Source: Gaoshiqia hydrogeniformans
GTDB lineage: Bacteria > Bacteroidota > Bacteroidia > Bacteroidales > Prolixibacteraceae
NCBI RefSeq assembly: GCF_049347105.1
Contig: NZ_CP186334.1
Coordinates: 1,798,001 to 1,862,000 of the forward strand
Reading direction: 5' to 3'
DNA: 64,000 nt
Of the stretch, positions 1-8,822 are shown piece after piece. The notes under the pieces are model-generated. The model saw only the letters and a list, made by a program, of their open reading frames with translations, ran no database searches and had not been told where the DNA came from. The position numbers and the translations under genes are program-made. Positions within the stretch are counted from its first letter, which is position 1; each line of letters begins with the position of its first letter.

Positions 1-303
1 TGGCACCGTTCCCGTCAAATTTTAAACGGATGGTTGCCAGAGTTTCACAGAGCCCGATCTCTCCGCTCTTCGCTATAATCAAAAGTCCCGGTAATGAAGG
101 GATAATTTGATAATTCCCGGCAAATGTAGTGTTAAAACTGATAATTATCAAATGATATCCGGATCAAATGATCAGACTGTAACTTTCAGGCCCGAAGATC
201 AATTTTACGGTCCTTTCCTGTTGAATCTGTGAAAAAGCAGTATGGCAAGTGATTTATTTTTGTTTAATTTGTTTTGCCTAGAAATTTTTAAACAAAACAA
301 GTC
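1..303. other. Upstream region of the GH32 gene; no supported gene
   Basis: No complete gene is visible. On the minus strand a frame is open from about position 165 to the left edge but has no ATG in the window, so it may be the end of a neighbour or chance. The AT-rich part holds several near-repeats of TGATAATT/ATCAAATGAT and a perfect 12-bp palindrome TGATAATTATCA at 139-150. This resembles a regulator-binding region for the sugar hydrolase that follows, but that role is inference. Confidence 0.4.
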
Positions 304-1758
304 ATGCATCACTCGTTAAACGCTGTCCTTCTGTCTCTGTGCCTGATTTTATTCACTTCGGCAACTCCCGAAAAAAACTCCTTCTTTTCGGAAAAATACC
401 GCCCCCAGTTTCATTTCACCCCCGAAGCCAACTGGATGAACGATCCAAACGGACTGATTTATTACGAGGGAGAATACCACCTGTTTTACCAGCACAACCC
501 CTTTCAAAACGAATGGGGCTATATGAACTGGGGACACGCGGTAAGCACCGACCTCGTGAATTGGGAATACCTGCCGATTGCCATTAAAGCCGATGAAGAC
601 TCGCGCGATAAGGAACGCTGCACTGCCTGGTCGGGATCGGCCATTGTCGATCATAAAAACCTGACCGGACTTCAGCAGGGTGATCAGCCGGCGATGCTGA
701 TTTTTTACACCAGCTACCAGTGCGGTCAGCGTATGGCTTACAGCAACGACAAAGGCCGCAGCTGGACAAAATACGACAAAAATCCGGTTATCCCTTTCGA
801 TGAACTGGATGATGCCCGCGACCCAAAAGTTTTTTGGCACGAAGCCTCGCAAAAGCATGTGATGGTCATCTGGCGCAAACCCGATGGCGAAGAACGCAAA
901 CAGGGCATTTCGTTTTATACCTCCGAAAACCTGATTGACTGGGAATACCAAAGTCATTTGCCCGGGTTCTACGAATGCCCCGACCTGGTAGAACTCCCCG
1001 TGAACCGTCGGCCCGATGAAACCCGCTGGGTGATTTTCGATGGCGACGGATCGTATTATATCGGCCAGTTTGACGGCGGCGCCTTTACGCCCGAAACCAT
1101 TAAGCTAAAAAGCGATTACGGCGCCAATTACTATGCCACCCAAACCTGGAACAACATCCCGGACGAAGATGGCCGAACCATCCAGATTGCCTGGATGCGT
1201 GGCGGAAGCTATCCCGATATGCCGTTTAACGGCCAAATGAGTTTCCCCTGCGAACTGTCGTTGAAAACTTACCTCGACGGCATGTACCTGCTCCGGAAAC
1301 CGGTCAATGAAATCAGTAACCTGTACGGGAAACCGGTCGTCATCGAAAACAAAAACCTGATCCCGGGCCTCAACAAAAATCTGCTGAGCAAGGTGAAAGG
1401 CGATTGCTTTCACATCATCGGAACCTTCGACCTGAAGTCGGTCAACAGTTTTGGCTTTATGGTCCGCAACTCAAAAAATAATGCCGGGACGGAAATCCGT
1501 TACGACGCGACCAAAAACACACTGAGTTGCCTGGGTAAAACCGCGGTGTTGAAACCGGAAGACGGGAAAATCAAACTTGAGATCCTGCTCGACCGGACTT
1601 CCATTGAGCTGTTCGGAAACGACGGACGGGTGGTTATGTCAAGCTGCTTTACGCCTGAACCGGATGCCACAGAGATTGTTTTATACAATACCGGGGGAGA
1701 ATTGCTGGTTGACAAACTTGAAATCTATCCGCTAAAATCAATCTACCCCGTAAAATAA
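304..1758 (+). CDS. Secreted glycoside hydrolase family 32 (levanase/inulinase/invertase type)
   Basis: 484 residues. An N-terminal hydrophobic stretch (about residues 5-20) acts as a signal peptide, so the enzyme is probably periplasmic or surface-exposed. The GH32 five-bladed propeller signatures are present: WMNDPNG at 44-50 with nucleophile Asp47, WSGS at 109-112, RDP at 172-174 with the transition-state Asp173, and ECPDL from 224 with acid/base Glu224. A C-terminal beta-sandwich follows from about 340. The family cleaves beta-fructosides (sucrose, inulin, levan); the exact substrate cannot be told. The gene stands alone, followed by a terminator, and is not contiguous with the SusC/SusD pair 14 kb away. 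Confidence 0.93.
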   Translation: MHHSLNAVLLSLCLILFTSATPEKNSFFSEKYRPQFHFTPEANWMNDPNGLIYYEGEYHLFYQHNPFQNEWGYMNWGHAVSTDLVNWEYLPIAIKADEDSRDKERCTAWSGSAIVDHKNLTGLQQGDQPAMLIFYTSYQCGQRMAYSNDKGRSWTKYDKNPVIPFDELDDARDPKVFWHEASQKHVMVIWRKPDGEERKQGISFYTSENLIDWEYQSHLPGFYECPDLVELPVNRRPDETRWVIFDGDGSYYIGQFDGGAFTPETIKLKSDYGANYYATQTWNNIPDEDGRTIQIAWMRGGSYPDMPFNGQMSFPCELSLKTYLDGMYLLRKPVNEISNLYGKPVVIENKNLIPGLNKNLLSKVKGDCFHIIGTFDLKSVNSFGFMVRNSKNNAGTEIRYDATKNTLSCLGKTAVLKPEDGKIKLEILLDRTSIELFGNDGRVVMSSCFTPEPDATEIVLYNTGGELLVDKLEIYPLKSIYPVK

Positions 1759-1775
1759 TTGTTTTTTTCAAGACG

Positions 1776-1815
1776 AAAAGAGGAAGGCAATCAACAGGCT
1801 TTCCTCTTTTTTTTT
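1776..1815 (+). terminator. Intrinsic terminator after the GH32 gene
   Basis: The arms AAGAGGAA (from 1778) and TTCCTCTT (to 1808) form a stem around a roughly 13-base loop and run directly into nine T residues. It lies 20 bases after the GH32 stop and about 45 bases before the next start, so it should separate GH32 transcription from the RNase R gene. Confidence 0.8.
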
Positions 1816-1859
1816 CGGGTAGAATACGCTACCTTCAGTTCAAATTAAAAAACACCGTT

Positions 1860-4004
1860 ATGGTTAAGAAGAAAAAAAAGAAAAACGACCTGAGCCGGTC
1901 ATTCAACAAGAAAAACCTAAAAAAAGCCATACTCACCGTTCTGTACGAAAACCCTCAAAAAACATATAACTACAAGCAGCTGGCTACCGAGCTGAACGTG
2001 AAAGATGCCGAAATCCGCCGGATGATCAACATGGCGCTGGAAGAACTGACGGAAAACGAGACCCTTGAACAGGTACATCGCGGAAAATACAAACTGAAAT
2101 CGCGCGGGGGCTACGTGTGCGGACGGGTTGAACTGCAACCCCAGGGTTTTGCCTATGTAACGGCCGAAGAAGTGGATCAGCCGATATTGGTTTCCCAGCG
2201 TAACCTGAACCACGCGATGGACGGCGATAAAGTAAAGGTTTACCTGTATGCCCGGCGAAAAAAACATCAGCTCGAAGGCGAAGTGTCCGAAATTGTTGAA
2301 CGGGCGAAAACCACCTTTGTCGGGGTCATTGAAAAGTCAAAACATTTTGCCTTCCTCATCCCGGTCGGTAAAGTAGGCTTCGACCTGTTTATTCCGCTTG
2401 AAAAGCTTAAGGGGGCCGAAGAAGGACAAAAGGCCATCGGGCGAATTACCGAATGGCCGGCAAAGGCCAAAAATCCGTTTGGCGAAATTGTTGAAGTACT
2501 GGGTAATGCAGGCGAGAATGACACCGAGATGCATGCCATCCTGGCCGAATTTGATTTGCCCATCCGCTTTCCCGAAAATGTGCTGAAAGCGGCCGAACGT
2601 ATTCCGCTCGAAATACCCGAAGAAGAAATTAAAAACCGGCGCGACATGCGCGATGTGACCACCTTCACCATCGACCCGGCCGATGCCAAAGATTTTGACG
2701 ACGCCCTTTCCATCCGCCAACTGAAAGAAGACGTCTGGGAAGTCGGCGTCCACATTGCCGATGTCAGCCACTACGTGAAACCCAACAGCATCCTCGACGA
2801 CGAGGCTTACGAGCGGGCCACTTCGGTTTACCTGGTCGACCGCGTGGTGCCCATGTTGCCCGAAAAACTCTCGAACGGCGTGTGTTCGTTGCGCCCTAAT
2901 GAAGATAAGCTTTGCTTCTCGGCGGTATTTCAGCTGAACAGCCAGGCCGAAGTTCTGAAAGAATGGTTCGGACGGACCGTCATTCATTCCAACCGGCGGT
3001 TTGCCTACGAAGAAGCACAGGAGATTATTGAAACCGGCGCAGGTGACCTGAAAGACGAGGTCCTTAAATTAAACGAATTAGCCCGGTTATTGCGGTCGAA
3101 GCGGTTTAAAGACGGCTCCATCGCCTTCGACCGCATCGAAGTGAAATTCGAGATCGATGAAACCGGTAAGCCCCTTTCGGTCTTCTTTAAAGAAGCCAAA
3201 GAAAGTAACCAGCTGATTGAAGAGTTTATGTTGCTGGCCAATAAGAAAGTGGCCGAATTTTGCGGAAAGATGAAACATGGTAAAGGCGAACGAACGTTTG
3301 TTTACCGGATCCACGATAAACCCGACCCCGAAAAACTGGAAAATTTCAATCACTTCATCAATAAATTCGGTTACGGCATTCTGACCACCACGCCCCGGAT
3401 GATTTCGAAATCGCTGAACTCGCTGATGGAACATATTCAGGGAAAAAGCGAGCAGAATGTGATAGAAACCCTCGCCATCCGGTCGATGGCCAAAGCGGAA
3501 TATTCGACCCGCAATATCGGACACTATGGTCTGGGGTTTGACTATTACACCCATTTTACCTCGCCCATCAGGCGTTACCCCGATGTCATGGTACACCGCC
3601 TGCTTGAACGTTACCTCGAGGGCGGACGATCGGTGAATGGCCAGAAATACGAAGAATACTGTAAACATTCCTCCGAAATGGAGAGCCGGGCTGCCAATGC
3701 CGAACGGTCGTCGATTAAATACAAACAGGTAGAATTTATGAAAGACCACATCGGCGAGATATTTCCCGGCGTCATTTCGGGTGTGACCGACTGGGGGATT
3801 TATGTAGAACTGGAAAACAAATGCGAGGGCATGGTACCCTTACGCGAACTGGATGACGACTTTTACATTTTCGATGAAAAGAATTACTGCCTGGTCGGAC
3901 GCCACAGCCGTAAAACCTATCAACTGGGCGAGGAAGTCAGGGTCGAAATTACACGCGCCAACCTCGAAAAGAAACAACTTGATTTTAAGCTGGTTAAGGA
4001 GTAG
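1860..4004 (+). CDS. rnr: Ribonuclease R (3'-5' exoribonuclease, RNB/VacB family)
   Basis: 714 residues, normal length for RNase R. Order: Lys-rich N-terminus with a winged-helix-like segment (about 15-80), cold-shock OB domains (85-230), RNB catalytic domain beginning around 255, and a C-terminal S1 domain (about 630-712). The catalytic signature DPADAKDFDDALSI at 272-285 carries the Mg-binding aspartates, followed by GVHIADVSHYV at 296-306. The enzyme degrades structured RNA, including rRNA and mRNA decay intermediates, in the cytoplasm. It appears to be a single-gene unit between the GH32 terminator and the TetR gene. Confidence 0.96.
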   Translation: MVKKKKKKNDLSRSFNKKNLKKAILTVLYENPQKTYNYKQLATELNVKDAEIRRMINMALEELTENETLEQVHRGKYKLKSRGGYVCGRVELQPQGFAYVTAEEVDQPILVSQRNLNHAMDGDKVKVYLYARRKKHQLEGEVSEIVERAKTTFVGVIEKSKHFAFLIPVGKVGFDLFIPLEKLKGAEEGQKAIGRITEWPAKAKNPFGEIVEVLGNAGENDTEMHAILAEFDLPIRFPENVLKAAERIPLEIPEEEIKNRRDMRDVTTFTIDPADAKDFDDALSIRQLKEDVWEVGVHIADVSHYVKPNSILDDEAYERATSVYLVDRVVPMLPEKLSNGVCSLRPNEDKLCFSAVFQLNSQAEVLKEWFGRTVIHSNRRFAYEEAQEIIETGAGDLKDEVLKLNELARLLRSKRFKDGSIAFDRIEVKFEIDETGKPLSVFFKEAKESNQLIEEFMLLANKKVAEFCGKMKHGKGERTFVYRIHDKPDPEKLENFNHFINKFGYGILTTTPRMISKSLNSLMEHIQGKSEQNVIETLAIRSMAKAEYSTRNIGHYGLGFDYYTHFTSPIRRYPDVMVHRLLERYLEGGRSVNGQKYEEYCKHSSEMESRAANAERSSIKYKQVEFMKDHIGEIFPGVISGVTDWGIYVELENKCEGMVPLRELDDDFYIFDEKNYCLVGRHSRKTYQLGEEVRVEITRANLEKKQLDFKLVKE

Positions 4005-4088
4005 TACTTTCACGTCCTGAAATTTTGTTTGAAAAAAGTCGAAAATTTGAATTATATTTACAATCCGTAATCTAAAACGCCCTATTTT

Positions 4089-4694
4089 ATGGTGATGAAC
4101 CTTGACAACGGGATAAATAAAAGAGATGCCAACCGCGAAAACATCTTAAAGATTGCCCAGGATATTTTCAGCAAATACGGCTACAAAAAAACAACACTTG
4201 ACGATATCGCCAATGCTGTCAGAAAAGGTAAGAGTTCCCTGTATTATTATTTCGAAAGCAAAGAAGATTTGTTTCAGGCCGTTATCCTGAAAGAAGTTGA
4301 CGTACTGAAACGGGAACTGGAGAAGGTGGTGATGCGAAATACCGATCCGGTTGAAAAACTCAGGGAATATATTCTCACCAAATTAACCACCTTCAGGGGG
4401 CTGGCCAACTTTTACAATGCCCTCGAAAGTGACGTTACCGCCATCGAATTCATCGAAAATATCAAACTCAGGTACGAGCAGGACGAAATTCGCATGATCA
4501 AGCGTATTTTGATTGAAGGCGTCAGAAAAAATGCCTTCGAAGTGTACGACTTCACCCTGGTTTCCATCGGGATTACGACCGCCATAAAAGGATTGGAAAT
4601 GCCATTGACAGCCGGTGACTACGGTGCCAGAAACCTTGAAAAAAGCGTGGATAACATCCTTAAGATCCTGTGCTACGGAATTATGAAAAGGTGA
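4089..4694 (+). CDS. TetR/AcrR-family transcriptional regulator
   Basis: 201 residues. The N-terminal TetR DNA-binding domain is clear: helices around 17-30, then a helix-turn-helix at about 36-57 (TTLDDIANAV, KSSLYYYF) followed by SKEDLF. The C-terminal ligand domain is not recognisable as a specific subtype. Proteins of this sort usually repress a nearby transporter or lipid-metabolism gene, but the following gene is convergent and the preceding one is RNase R, so no target can be named. The second ATG two codons in is an alternative start. Confidence 0.88.
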   Translation: MVMNLDNGINKRDANRENILKIAQDIFSKYGYKKTTLDDIANAVRKGKSSLYYYFESKEDLFQAVILKEVDVLKRELEKVVMRNTDPVEKLREYILTKLTTFRGLANFYNALESDVTAIEFIENIKLRYEQDEIRMIKRILIEGVRKNAFEVYDFTLVSIGITTAIKGLEMPLTAGDYGARNLEKSVDNILKILCYGIMKR

Positions 4695-4723
4695 TAAATA
4701 ATTACTTATTATTCTAAAACCGG

Positions 4724-5482
4724 TCAATGCGCTTTTTCGTAACTAAAAGCCTTCACGTAAAACAGATCCGTAATTTTAACGCTTTTAATACACGATGAGA
4801 ACTGCTGATACAAGGGTTCAAATAGTTCGCCGTATTGTTCCTGGAATTTTTTCTCCTGTTCCAAAAAAGTAATCATATCGGTCGCGTACGACCACGAAAA
4901 CAAGGCAGGCAGGTTCACTCCTACCCCCGCCTGACCGTAATACCACGCATCCGGGTAGTCATGCGCTGCCAGGATCTTGTTGGCTTCCCTGATCACCTCT
5001 TTCAGCTCATTTTGCATATGCGAAACCAAATAAAACTCCTGCATCTGGCAAAACTCAAATCCGTGAGCTTCAGCAGCCGGATTTTCGGGCTCATAACACA
5101 AGTCTTTTTGCGTGGTCAGGGTAAACGAAAAATTATTCAGCTTGGTTTTGCCAAACTCGCGGGCTTTATACTCTCCCCATTTACCCATCAGTTTTTCCCA
5201 GGCCGATTCAATTTTTTGAATATCATCCATCGACTGAACAGGATACCAGACCTGGTAATCCATTCCACGGGTAGCCCATACATAAAAAGCAAAAGGAAAG
5301 TCATGCTCCTGAGCCAGCGCTGCCAGCTCAATACTCATCCCGCGATAGTCGTCTAACCGCGCCGGATCAACGGTTTCAACAAAACAATACCACAACTGTC
5401 CGGACGCAGGTTTCTCCTGCGGCTGAGCGAAAGAAGGCTGCACGAACAGCAGGATCACATAAAACCAAAAATGTGTTTTCAT
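4724..5482 (-). CDS. Secreted protein of unknown function, possible duplicated ferredoxin-like fold
   Basis: 252 residues, not recognised. A signal peptide is visible (residues 1-19, cleavage probably after PSFA), predicting a periplasmic product. Two halves look loosely alike: residues 30-105 and 145-235 each run from an aromatic beta-strand (LWYCFVET; QEFYLVSH) through an amphipathic helix to a second strand with FYVWATRG or AWYYGQAG. That resembles tandem NIPSNAP/antibiotic-monooxygenase-like (dimeric alpha-beta barrel) repeats, which is an inference from pattern only. Convergent with the TetR gene, 29 bases apart, so probably its own unit. Confidence 0.75.
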   Translation of the reverse strand: MKTHFWFYVILLFVQPSFAQPQEKPASGQLWYCFVETVDPARLDDYRGMSIELAALAQEHDFPFAFYVWATRGMDYQVWYPVQSMDDIQKIESAWEKLMGKWGEYKAREFGKTKLNNFSFTLTTQKDLCYEPENPAAEAHGFEFCQMQEFYLVSHMQNELKEVIREANKILAAHDYPDAWYYGQAGVGVNLPALFSWSYATDMITFLEQEKKFQEQYGELFEPLYQQFSSCIKSVKITDLFYVKAFSYEKAH

Positions 5483-5652
5483 ACGATCAAACTTAGGTTA
5501 TAATAATCAGCATTTCAGGTGAAAGCAACCCGGTGCGGAATCAGATCAACACGCATAAAAAGACAGCCGATCTGAAAACAGAGGTAAGTTGATGTTCAGA
5601 ATGAGCAAATTACGACATATTAAAAACAAATCAAAATGAATATTCTCCCCGG

Positions 5653-5918
5653 CAGGGAAATCGCTTTTAGAATATTTTGTTTGCTGTTATGAGTGTCTTT
5701 CCAACTTATTTGATATGAAACCCCTCTGCGGCCTTCTCTTTTAAGCGACTCTTTAACACATTAATACCCGATCTGTTCCTTGCCCCGCAGGGGCAAAATA
5801 CGGGTAGCCTGGGGCAAAACGACGAAGGAGTGGCGCCCCGGGTTAAAGCGGGAAGAAAGAAAATCGTCCGCGCCATGCCGTTCATAAAAGAAATGTGCTC
5901 TCTCCGGACGAAAAAAGG
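5653..5918. repeat. Dispersed 266-bp repeat, family A, copy 1
   Basis: Nearly identical to 8515-8780 along its whole length, both exactly 266 bp. It contains a hairpin TTGCCCCgcaGGGGCAA at 5780-5796, a CGGGTAG tag at 5801-5807, and further GC-rich inverted segments (GCCTGGGGC paired with GCGCCCCGGG). The GC-rich hairpin plus GGGTAG tag resembles REP-type elements mobilised by RAYT transposases, and other GGGTAG-tagged hairpins occur near 14.93 and 34.03 kb. A minus-strand frame of about 76 codons runs through both copies but looks like a by-product of the repeat. Confidence 0.85.
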
Positions 5919-6328
5919 GATGGTTTTTTTTCCCAAAATGACACGGTGCCATTCCGTCCGAAAGGATTTTGGTTGCTTCGTTCAACGAATTTTCGCGGAC
6001 GGTATTCCGCTTGCATGCTTTACCTGTTCTACCCATCTTTCGCCCCTACAGGGCAAAGTATAAAGATGAGCTTTTACGGGAGGTTGGTTCCGGCCAATCG
6101 TAAGCAGGTGAGGCATCTTATAAAGTTTAAAAGCGATTTACTTATCCAAACCGAAACCCCCTTATTCTGGTTTCTTCCGGTATTCTTTTTTTGTTCTTAA
6201 TCATTTCTTGAACATGCCTTGAGGTACAGGTAATCTTTTTCCGGAATTTGTTTCTTAATTTAGACCAGTTAAAAACAAGTTATTCGTCCATGTTAAACCA
6301 GCATTTCATGCATAAAACCCGCCAAACC
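5919..6328. other. Intergenic region between repeat A and the phosphoesterase gene
   Basis: No supported gene. The left part ends with an inverted tag CTACCC at 6028-6033 followed by GCCCCTACAGGGC, a small hairpin that mirrors the GGGTAG-tagged hairpin of repeat A at 5780-5807. The two may therefore be opposite ends of one larger composite repeat unit of about 280 bp. The rest (6080-6300) is AT-rich and presumably carries the promoter of the next gene. Confidence 0.45.
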
Positions 6329-7912
6329 ATGAGAAAAAGTCTGTTTGTGCTGTTCCTGGCCGTTCTTTTCGCCCTTCCGGCGAAATCGTTTTGCCAATCG
6401 GCTGTCAGGGGAATTGTTTACGAAGACCTCAACAAAAACAACCGCAGGGAACGAAACGAAAAAGGAATTCCCGGCGTAGCCGTTTCAAACGGAACGGAAG
6501 TAACCGAAACCAACTCAAAAGGCGAATACGAACTGCCTGTATCGGACGACCAGATCATCTTCGTAATAAAACCTTCGGGTTATACGGTCCCGGTGAATGA
6601 ATACAACCAGCCGCAGTTCTTTTATATCCATAAACCGCAGGGATCGCCAACACTTAAATACGAAGGCACAGCGCCCACCGGAAAACTTCCTGAATCCGTT
6701 AATTTTGCCCTGATCCGGTCTGAGCCCAAAGACAGTTTCAGGATGCTGGTTTTTGGCGACCCGCAACCCTATACACGGGAAGAAGTCGATCTCTTTTACA
6801 AGGGAATCGTTTCGGAGCTGCTGGAAGTGGATGGGGTTGAATTCGGACTCAGCCTGGGCGATTTGGTCGGCGATAATCTCGACCTTTTCGTTCCCTATAA
6901 AGAGGCCATCAAACCCATCGGTATTCCCTGGTACAACCTGATGGGAAACCACGACATGAACTACGATGCTGAAAGCGACCACCTGTCCGATGAAACATTC
7001 GAAAAGCATTTCGGGCCGGCCAATTACGCCTTTAACCACGGGATGGTGCATTTCATCATCCTCGACAATATCCTTTATCCCGATCCGCGCGATGGGAAAG
7101 GCTACTGGGGAGGGTTCCGCGACGATCAGCTCAAATTTATTGAAAACGACCTGCGACTGGTTCCCAAAGACTACCTCGTTGTTTTGGCCTTCCACATCCC
7201 GATCAGCGAACCCGACGAAGGCGACTCGTTCCGCGATGAAGACCGAAACCGGCTGTTTGAACTGTTGAAAGATTTTCCTTACACCCTGTCGCTGTCGGCC
7301 CACACCCACCTGCAACGGCAGGATTTCTTTTTCGGGGAAGACGGCTGGCTGCAGCAGAAACCCCACCACCATTACAACGTAGGAACTACCTCGGGCGACT
7401 GGTACAGCGGTCGCCTGAATGAACAGGGCGTACCGGCTTCCACCATGCGCGACGGAACCCCGAAAGGATACGCCTTTTTAAGCTTCAATAAAAATGAATA
7501 CCGGGTGCAATACAAGGCTGCCGGCAAACCGTTGGATTACCAGTTCGAAATTTTCGCGCCCAAGCTTGTCGAACAGAACAAAAGGACCTCGGCAGGCATT
7601 GTCGTGAACTTTTTTATGGGCAGCGAACATGATTCGGTGTTTTACCGCATCGACGACAAGCCCTGGCAGAAAATGACCTATTTCAGCGATTACGATCCCT
7701 CGTACCTTCACCTGTTGCACGAATGGGACTTTACCGAAGAACTGTTAGACGGGCGACGGCCGTCGAACCCCACCGCCAGTAAACACTTATGGAGGGGCTC
7801 ACTTCCCGTCAACCTGGAAGTGGGTGAACATACCATTGAAGTAAAAGTCACCGATCGGTACGGGCAACGTTTTCAACAAACAAAAACCTATCGCATTGCC
7901 GCCAAACCATAA
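6329..7912 (+). CDS. Secreted calcineurin-like metallophosphoesterase, three-domain Bacteroidota type
   Basis: 527 residues from the ATG at 6329, chosen because the signal peptide (MRKSLFVLFLAVLFALPAKS) begins there; in-frame starts at 6308, 6290 and 6248 add a non-signal-like extension. Residues 25-110 form an Ig/SdrD-like N-terminal domain with a Ca-site-like stretch (VYEDLNKNNRRE). The central metal-dependent phosphatase domain shows GDPQ (143-146), GDLVGD (177-182), GNHD (206-209), His289 and SAHTH (323-327), the full dinuclear-metal set. A C-terminal beta domain follows from about 400. It should hydrolyse a phosphoester in the periplasm; the substrate is unknown. Confidence 0.92.
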   Translation: MRKSLFVLFLAVLFALPAKSFCQSAVRGIVYEDLNKNNRRERNEKGIPGVAVSNGTEVTETNSKGEYELPVSDDQIIFVIKPSGYTVPVNEYNQPQFFYIHKPQGSPTLKYEGTAPTGKLPESVNFALIRSEPKDSFRMLVFGDPQPYTREEVDLFYKGIVSELLEVDGVEFGLSLGDLVGDNLDLFVPYKEAIKPIGIPWYNLMGNHDMNYDAESDHLSDETFEKHFGPANYAFNHGMVHFIILDNILYPDPRDGKGYWGGFRDDQLKFIENDLRLVPKDYLVVLAFHIPISEPDEGDSFRDEDRNRLFELLKDFPYTLSLSAHTHLQRQDFFFGEDGWLQQKPHHHYNVGTTSGDWYSGRLNEQGVPASTMRDGTPKGYAFLSFNKNEYRVQYKAAGKPLDYQFEIFAPKLVEQNKRTSAGIVVNFFMGSEHDSVFYRIDDKPWQKMTYFSDYDPSYLHLLHEWDFTEELLDGRRPSNPTASKHLWRGSLPVNLEVGEHTIEVKVTDRYGQRFQQTKTYRIAAKP

Positions 7913-7918
7913 ACCGGC

Positions 7919-8464
7919 TTACTTCTTTTTTTCAGGCGCGGTTTTGCTCTTCTCCGGATGAGCAACCGAGATATTTTTTTGCAAAATGATTGAATTGGGC
8001 ACCGTGATGCGGTCGCCCTCAGGCGATACAATATGCACAAAAAAGAAGGTGACATCGTTTACAATGCCCTCAATCACAAAATCTTTTTCAAGGATCCGGA
8101 TGTGGTCGCCCAGCCGCATGGGGTGGTTAAAATAGAGAATCAGGCCGGAAGTAATATTGGAGAGAATGGACCATTGGGCAAAAAAAGCAATACCCAGAAT
8201 GGTAACCACCGACGATAAAAACAACAGCACTTTTTCCTTATCGATACCCCAGATGGCTATCAGCGCCACCAGGACGCTGATGATGAGGAAAAAGTTCATG
8301 ATTTTCACCGTGAGCCGGCGGCGTTGCAAAGAAAAATGAAAGGTCTTCAGCGTTTTATTGATTGAATGCCGGATAAAAAAACGGATTAATAACAACAGTG
8401 CGAACACAACAACGGTTTGGATAATTTCTATTTTATAAGCTTCCATCTGATTTGTTTGTTTCAA
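7919..8464 (-). CDS. Small MscS-family mechanosensitive channel
   Basis: 181 residues, at the short end of the family. Three hydrophobic segments (about 8-26, 53-72, 79-102) lead into the pore-lining segment with small residues and then the conserved beta-domain start (NITSGLILYFNHPMRLGDHI) and the VEGIV-type strand near 137-145. The large cytoplasmic cage of E. coli MscS is mostly missing: the protein stops soon after VPNSIILQ with a Lys-rich tail. It likely opens on membrane tension to release solutes. Convergent with the phosphoesterase gene, only 6 bases apart. Confidence 0.85.
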   Translation of the reverse strand: MKQTNQMEAYKIEIIQTVVVFALLLLIRFFIRHSINKTLKTFHFSLQRRRLTVKIMNFFLIISVLVALIAIWGIDKEKVLLFLSSVVTILGIAFFAQWSILSNITSGLILYFNHPMRLGDHIRILEKDFVIEGIVNDVTFFFVHIVSPEGDRITVPNSIILQKNISVAHPEKSKTAPEKKK

Positions 8465-8514
8465 ACAAAAATAAGCAAAAGCGTCGTTCTTTTACATGCT
8501 GACTGAACGGGTAT

Positions 8515-8780
8515 CAGGGAAATCGCTTTTAGAATATCTTGTTTATTGTTATGAGCTTCTTTCCAGCGTATTTGATATGAAACCCCTCTGCGGCCTTCTC
8601 TTTTAAGCGACTCTTTAACACATTAATACCCGATCTGTTTCTTGCCCCGCAGGGGCAAAAGATGGGTAGCCCGGGGCAAAACGACGAGGGAGCGGCGCCC
8701 CGGGTTAAAGCGGGAAGAAAGAAAATCGTCCGCGCCATGCCGTTCATAAAAGAAATGTGCTCTCTCCGGACGAAAAAAGG
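8515..8780. repeat. Dispersed 266-bp repeat, family A, copy 2
   Basis: Second copy of the element at 5653-5918, same orientation, with scattered single-base differences and no length change. The hairpin with GCCCC/GGGGC arms lies at 8644-8657 and the GGGTAG tag at 8664-8669. It fills almost the whole gap between the MscS and MATE genes. No protein-like constraint is evident in the differences, so I treat it as a non-coding mobile or extragenic repeat. Confidence 0.85.
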
Positions 8781-8822
8781 TATGCCGTAAAAACCCAATT
8801 ACCAACGGAAACCGTTAAACTG

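Noticed and set aside
1..165. Minus-strand partial gene at the left edge
   Set aside because: The open frame lacks an ATG inside the window and shows no recognisable motif; too short to support.
5706..5936. Minus-strand open frame of 76 codons in repeat A (and its counterpart at 8529-8798)
   Set aside because: Conserved only because the DNA repeat is conserved; low-complexity hairpin DNA is translated, and substitutions are not biased to third positions as far as can be seen.
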